Origin: Mercurialis annua
Lineage: Eukaryota > Streptophyta > Magnoliopsida > Malpighiales > Euphorbiaceae
Assembly: GCF_937616625.2 (NCBI RefSeq)
Contig: NC_065575.1
Location: 8,315,501 to 8,379,500, forward strand
Direction: 5' to 3'
Length of the DNA: 64,000 bases
A model generated the notes under the pieces. The model worked only from the letters and a program-made list of their open reading frames with translations, made no database searches and was not told the origin of the DNA. The position numbers and the translations under genes are program-made. Positions 59,957 to 64,000 of the stretch are shown in pieces (position 1 is the first letter of the stretch; every line of letters starts with the position of its first letter).

Positions 59957-60758
59957 CTTATAAATAAAATGTCATGTATGGATATTTGCTAGATAACAAA
60001 AGTAATTTTACTGAAATGGACTTTAAAATAGGGCTTCTTACACATATGCTTACTTTACTACAAGTGTTAGCATTTATACGCCTATAAAAAAATAGTAGCA
60101 AAGTTACGCTTTTAGAATTGTGAAGTTCACAAAAATACTCCTTTTGTATCCCAGCTCATTTTACTGAATGCATATACTTGCAATCTATCATATATAATAT
60201 AAGGGTACGAATTTTAACACGCTATAATTTTATTTTTGTACTATATTATTTTTATAATTCCTATATTACTTTTTGTGTCTTTTTTTTAACTGTTTTTTTT
60301 AATTAGTCTCTCAATATTTTATATTAATGCTTTTTTTAATGTCCACTTTGAAATTTTTATAGTAGATATTATATTCAACTGTATATAAATTTTATATTAA
60401 TTGTATAAAAATACACCACTAATATGTCAAGGTTTAGAAAAATATTATTATAAACTTCCTATTAGTGACATGTCTTCTATATTTACAAAGTTCCCTTGAT
60501 ATCTTCAAGACATTTGTTTATTTTTAAACGTTTAATTTTTTTATACGCAACCACTTGTTATTTTAATTTTTTGAACTATTTTCGATTTAAAATTTATCAT
60601 TATTTTTAAAAATTATTAATTTTACACTTGTCAATATATGCTTTTATCTTTTGTATTTTTATAATTATTATCTATTTTATTTAATTAAATATTTTTAATC
60701 AAATAAAAAATATAAATATTTTTTTCAACAATCATTTGTCATTCAAATGAATTTATAA
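59957..60758. other. AT-rich intergenic, no gene seen
   Basis: No supported feature. Confidence 0.5.
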
Positions 60759-60760
60759 TA

Positions 60761-61043
60761 CTCCCTACGTCAAAATAGAGTTGTCCACTTTACCTTTATC
60801 ACACAGTTTAAGAAAAACAATTATTGTTTACGTGTTTTATAAAATTTTTCTTATTTTTTTTGTCATACCCCTACTTAATATAGGGTCGATTTGCAATTTA
60901 TTTTCAATTTATTCATTAGTGGATTTTAAATAGGAATAATATAGGAATTTTGAGTGTAAAAATTAGTTATTTTTTGAAAATGGACAAGAATTTTGAGACA
61001 AAAAGATTTCTCAAAGTGACCAACTCTATTAGAACGGAGGGAG
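60761..61043. mobile_element. Stowaway MITE
   Basis: The ends CTCCCTACGTCAAAATAGAG and, inverted, CTCCCTCCGTTCTAATAGAG are flanked by TA. It is 283 bp, with an interior typical of the class (gttgtccactttacc mirrored by aaagtgaccaac). Confidence 0.92.
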
Positions 61044-61045
61044 TA

Positions 61046-61609
61046 TTAGTTATTAATAGCAGCTAATAAAATAGAACAAATAATATTTCATACAAACAAG
61101 CAATCAACAAGCAATCATAAAACAATTAACAAGCAACCAACGAGCATCAACTAATTAAAGACTAAGTTATACTGATTGTGCCAAATATTCCATAAACTCA
61201 TATTGTTGGGTAATTTTTAGTTGTTCATTAGTTGTTCTCTGGCTAGTTTTTGCTAGCTTCTTATTTGCTTATTAGTTGATTATTGATAGTTTAGTGGTTG
61301 ATCATTAGTGGCTTATTGGTAGCTCATTAGTTGATGGTTAATTTTTTTTCATAATTGTTGCATTTTACATTTATTTTGCATATTTTTGAATCAATTAGAA
61401 ACTTTTAACAATATTATTTTCATTTGTCAATATTTTTAGATATTTGAAAGTGTCTTCATATGATTTTGAAAATAAATGACAAATAAAAATATAAATAATT
61501 AAACAAATAAAAAAATTATGATGAAAGAAAATTTAAAACATTAAATAAAAAATAAAAATAAAATGACAAGTATATGAATATAAGAGATAACTGTTTAAAA
61601 TAACAATAA
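61046..61609. other. AT-rich intergenic with simple repeats
   Basis: 61085-61150 (aagcaatcaacaagcaatca) and 61210-61335 (ttattagttgatt-type) are degenerate short repeats. No gene. Confidence 0.5.
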
Positions 61610-61618
61610 ATAAAAATA

Positions 61619-61982
61619 GGCAGAAGGTAAAAAAAATCCTTGTAGTTTTCATAAAAGTACAAATCAACCCTTTTATTTATTTGAGGTATAATTAAGCCCT
61701 TTTTATTTTCAAAAAGAACAAATAACCACTTTCATCAAGCATCATTAGAAACACTCGTTAATGGCTGACATGTCTCCCATAATCATATAGGAAAAAAGTT
61801 TAAAAATAATTTTAATGCCTAAAGTATTTACCGAAAATTTGAAGGGGTAAGTGACCCAAAAGTAAAGTAAAAGAGTTTATTTGTTCGATTTTAAAACAAT
61901 AAGGGTTTAATTGTGCCAAAAAAATAAAAGGGCCGATTTGTACTTTTAAGAAAAAGTCGAGGGTTTTTTTGCACTTTCTGCC
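61619..61982. mobile_element. Mutator-type MITE, 364 bp
   Basis: The ends GGCAGAAGGTAAAAAAAATCC and, inverted, GGCAGAAAGTGCAAAAAAACC are followed by paired arms (gtacaaatcaacccttttat against ataaaagggccgatttgtac). The target duplication ATAAAAATA is exact (61610-61618 and 61983-61991). Confidence 0.92.
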
Positions 61983-62825
61983 ATAAAAATAATAAGGTTT
62001 GACTTATGAAAATAAGTGTTTAAAATAAAAAAAAATAAAAAAAACAAATTTTTAATTATTAAAAATAAGTCTCTACAATTAAATAACAAGTGTCCAACAA
62101 AAAAAAGACATGCATTTTATGATAAAGTTTAGATACTGATATTAATTATGTAAGAATTTATTTACTTTAAACCTATTAAGAATGAATTTACTTGAATATG
62201 TATCGTAGTAACTAACATCAAATAAATAAGATTGAATAAAAAATACTAACAAATTAAATTGTATATATAATTAATATAATAAAACAAGAATATGGATTTA
62301 ATAAAATTTGATATTATCAGTATGAACATCACAAAATATATATTATGGATATATGATGTTATATTTTATGGATATATGATGTAAAAACAGGTGATGTCTG
62401 TAGCAATTAATACAAACAAGAACATAAAAAGGTGGCTTTGATTTGATTTGAATTTAGAAGAAATGAGATTGACGTATTTGTGCAAAACAAATTTTAAAAA
62501 GGCGCACGCTTGCCCAAAGAATATATAAGAGAGTACATCTGTAAACAATTAATTAAAAGGCGTATACTGCGTCATTTCCTCTTTAAAATATATATTCATG
62601 CGGCTCTTTCTGAAAATAATAAGAGAAAAAGAGTTTTAATAGTAAATGGAATAAACATGTAAAGACAAAACAAAAAAGTAGAAGGTTTTTTAGCAATTAA
62701 ATAGGAAATGTTGGGTTCTCTTAAAAAAGTTGCTCTGAAATTACGAAAAAAGACAAAAAAATGATATTGGTTCTATGTTGGCTTTATTGAAATTACTTGT
62801 AAGAAGTATTCCTTTTTGGTAATTG

Positions 62826-62862
62826 AACCCAAAACACTGTTCAATGTACAGTGTTTTGGGTT
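62826..62862. repeat. Perfect 15-bp hairpin
   Basis: AACCCAAAACACTGT (62826-62840) and its exact inverse ACAGTGTTTTGGGTT (62848-62862) flank a 7-base loop. It is 14 bp from the end of the Helitron on the minus strand. Confidence 0.9.
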
Positions 62863-62875
62863 ATCTTTTAATCTA

Positions 62876-63433
62876 CTAGTTTCGTATTACGTGTTATGCA
62901 CGTCGCTCGTAACGTGATTCGTCAATGTACATACAAATAAATTTATTATAATTATATCAAATTTTTTTATTTATAATCAATATCAAATTAATTAAGAATT
63001 TTTGTAAAACAAAATATATTCAGTTATTAAATTTTTTCTATACTGAATTTATTCTTTTTTTGTTTTATAATAAACATAATTAAATAATTAACTTTATTTT
63101 ATTAATAATATCTTTAAAAATAATAAGATAAAAATTAAAATAATAATATATCGACCAAATGCAGTATTTTAATTTTGTAATTCAATCAAACTAAAAAATA
63201 GATGTTCCTATTAAGTTGAAGAAAATATTTTCTACATACTAAAAATTAAATTGGAGATAATTTAACTATCTATTCTAATTAGGACTTTAATTACAATATA
63301 TATTTAGTGATTAATTAAATAACTAATTAGTTAATGACTATAAAACCATTATTTAGTAATAAATTGAAAAGGATTATTCAGTAAATTTGCATGTCCTAGT
63401 ATACATATAAATATAGATATATATATATATAGA
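62876..63433 (-). mobile_element. Non-autonomous Helitron, minus strand, about 550 bp
   Basis: Read on the minus strand it ends with hairpin-forming GACGTGCATAACACGTAATAC, then GAAACTAG before a host T. Its body matches the other two Helitrons (tttactgaataatcc near the start). The start is in the TA-rich run and could be 63417 or 63433. The 3' end is exact, the 5' end approximate. Confidence 0.85.
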
Positions 63434-63476
63434 TTGTAACAATTAACCTCAAAATATTATGTTCTTTTTTCTTTAG

Positions 63477-64000
63477 CAAGGAAAAAGAACATAAGGAATC
63501 GTAGGTCTGGTTTCTTTCGCCCTAGCCCGGAGGACGATATTTTCATGGTAAGAAATCGACTCAACAAAGTCAGTATTGGCTATTATCGTATTACGGCTTT
63601 CGAGTCTAAATACCCTCATAGCCATCGTGAATCTCATCAAGCAGTATCTTCTGGACTTGTTCGTCGTTCTGAGGACAACAATAATGGTCATAGGAGGATT
63701 TTAAACCCAGCCTTTAAGGATAGCAGATCATATGCGCAGGCAGCAGTTGGAGTTGCACCAATGATACTTTCACCTTCATCTGATACTTTGTCAGAATTTA
63801 CAGACTCGTTAATTGTGACTGTAAAGGATATTCTCTCTATTTTGCGAGCTGCTGCCTTTTTAAAAAGCAAGGGAATTGCTTTTGTTTCAGTTTCATTCAT
63901 GGGAGGGACTGAACTTGTTTTTGAAACAATATCCTTTCCATCGCTTTCAGAATTTTTTGTTTCTTTTAAACAATGTGACAATTTTTCTGTCAGTTCTGCC
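63477..64000 (+). CDS. RRM-containing LINE-like protein, partial
   Basis: From a pyrimidine-rich acceptor (ttttttctttag) the plus strand is open to the window end, about 174 codons. The first part, RRSGFFRPSPEDDIFMVRNR and LNKVSIGYYRITAFESKYP, resembles the second half of an RNA-recognition motif (RNP1 and after). RSYAQAAVG follows. Then IAFVSVSFMGGTELVFETIS and SLSEFFVSF resemble the second conserved block of the RRM proteins encoded by plant LINE elements. The N-terminal RRM half is not upstream; a Helitron occupies that space. It could be an exon of a host RRM gene or a LINE ORF1 relic. The identification is by pattern only. Confidence 0.55.

Overview
The window is nuclear DNA from a flowering plant, most likely a eudicot. 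It is very AT-rich, its genes are sparse and intron-split, and the space between them is packed with plant transposons (Helitrons, Mutator-type and hAT MITEs, Stowaway elements, Ty1/copia and Ty3-like LTR elements, a CACTA end, a tRNA-derived SINE). I see nothing bacterial, viral or organellar, and I cannot name the species.

Layout. 1-3699 and 11508-17749 are two copies of one segmental duplication. Each copy begins with the minus-strand start codon of a gene whose ends resemble raffinose synthase. Copy B's gene (11221-11542) has lost almost its whole middle, and copy A's gene runs off the window. Copy B carries a Helitron and a Mutator-type MITE that copy A lacks; copy A carries a Stowaway MITE and a triplicated 268-bp repeat that copy B lacks. 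Between the copies lie a complete F-box gene (4325-5449, minus) and a receptor-like cytoplasmic kinase gene that has lost its catalytic core (6312-8833, minus).

19340-21610 (minus) is a five-exon pectinesterase with intact active-site motifs but two frameshifts, and a hAT MITE sits exactly at the acceptor of exon 4. 21850-34400 is repeats: nested inverted-repeat MITEs, a SINE, a 1.73-kb tandem duplication probably inside a reverse-oriented LTR, a second Helitron, a copia 3' end whose LTR holds a MITE, and LTR-like sequence. 34461-36836 is an intact two-exon PB1-domain gene. 38290-47900 is mostly inverted-repeat MITEs plus a deletion derivative of a Mutator-like transposon.

48164-52226 is an intact four-exon gene for a plastid-type MurG glycosyltransferase. 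52857-55771 is a copia relic broken by a hAT MITE and a CACTA end, followed by a Mutator-type MITE with an unusual GC-rich palindromic cassette. That MITE ends 30 bp before the start codon of a truncated wall-associated-kinase-like extracellular domain gene (55811-56557). 57634-59951 is a young non-autonomous LTR retrotransposon with both LTRs, primer site, polypurine tract and 5-bp target duplication. The end of the window has a Stowaway, another Mutator-type MITE, a perfect short hairpin, a third Helitron on the minus strand and the start of an RRM-containing LINE-like reading frame.

Only the F-box, PB1 and MurG genes look fully intact. The genes do not form a pathway. The main theme is duplication and decay driven by transposons, several of which can be defined to the base because the target duplication or an empty sister copy is present in the window. 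I did not find a convincing new multi-gene system.
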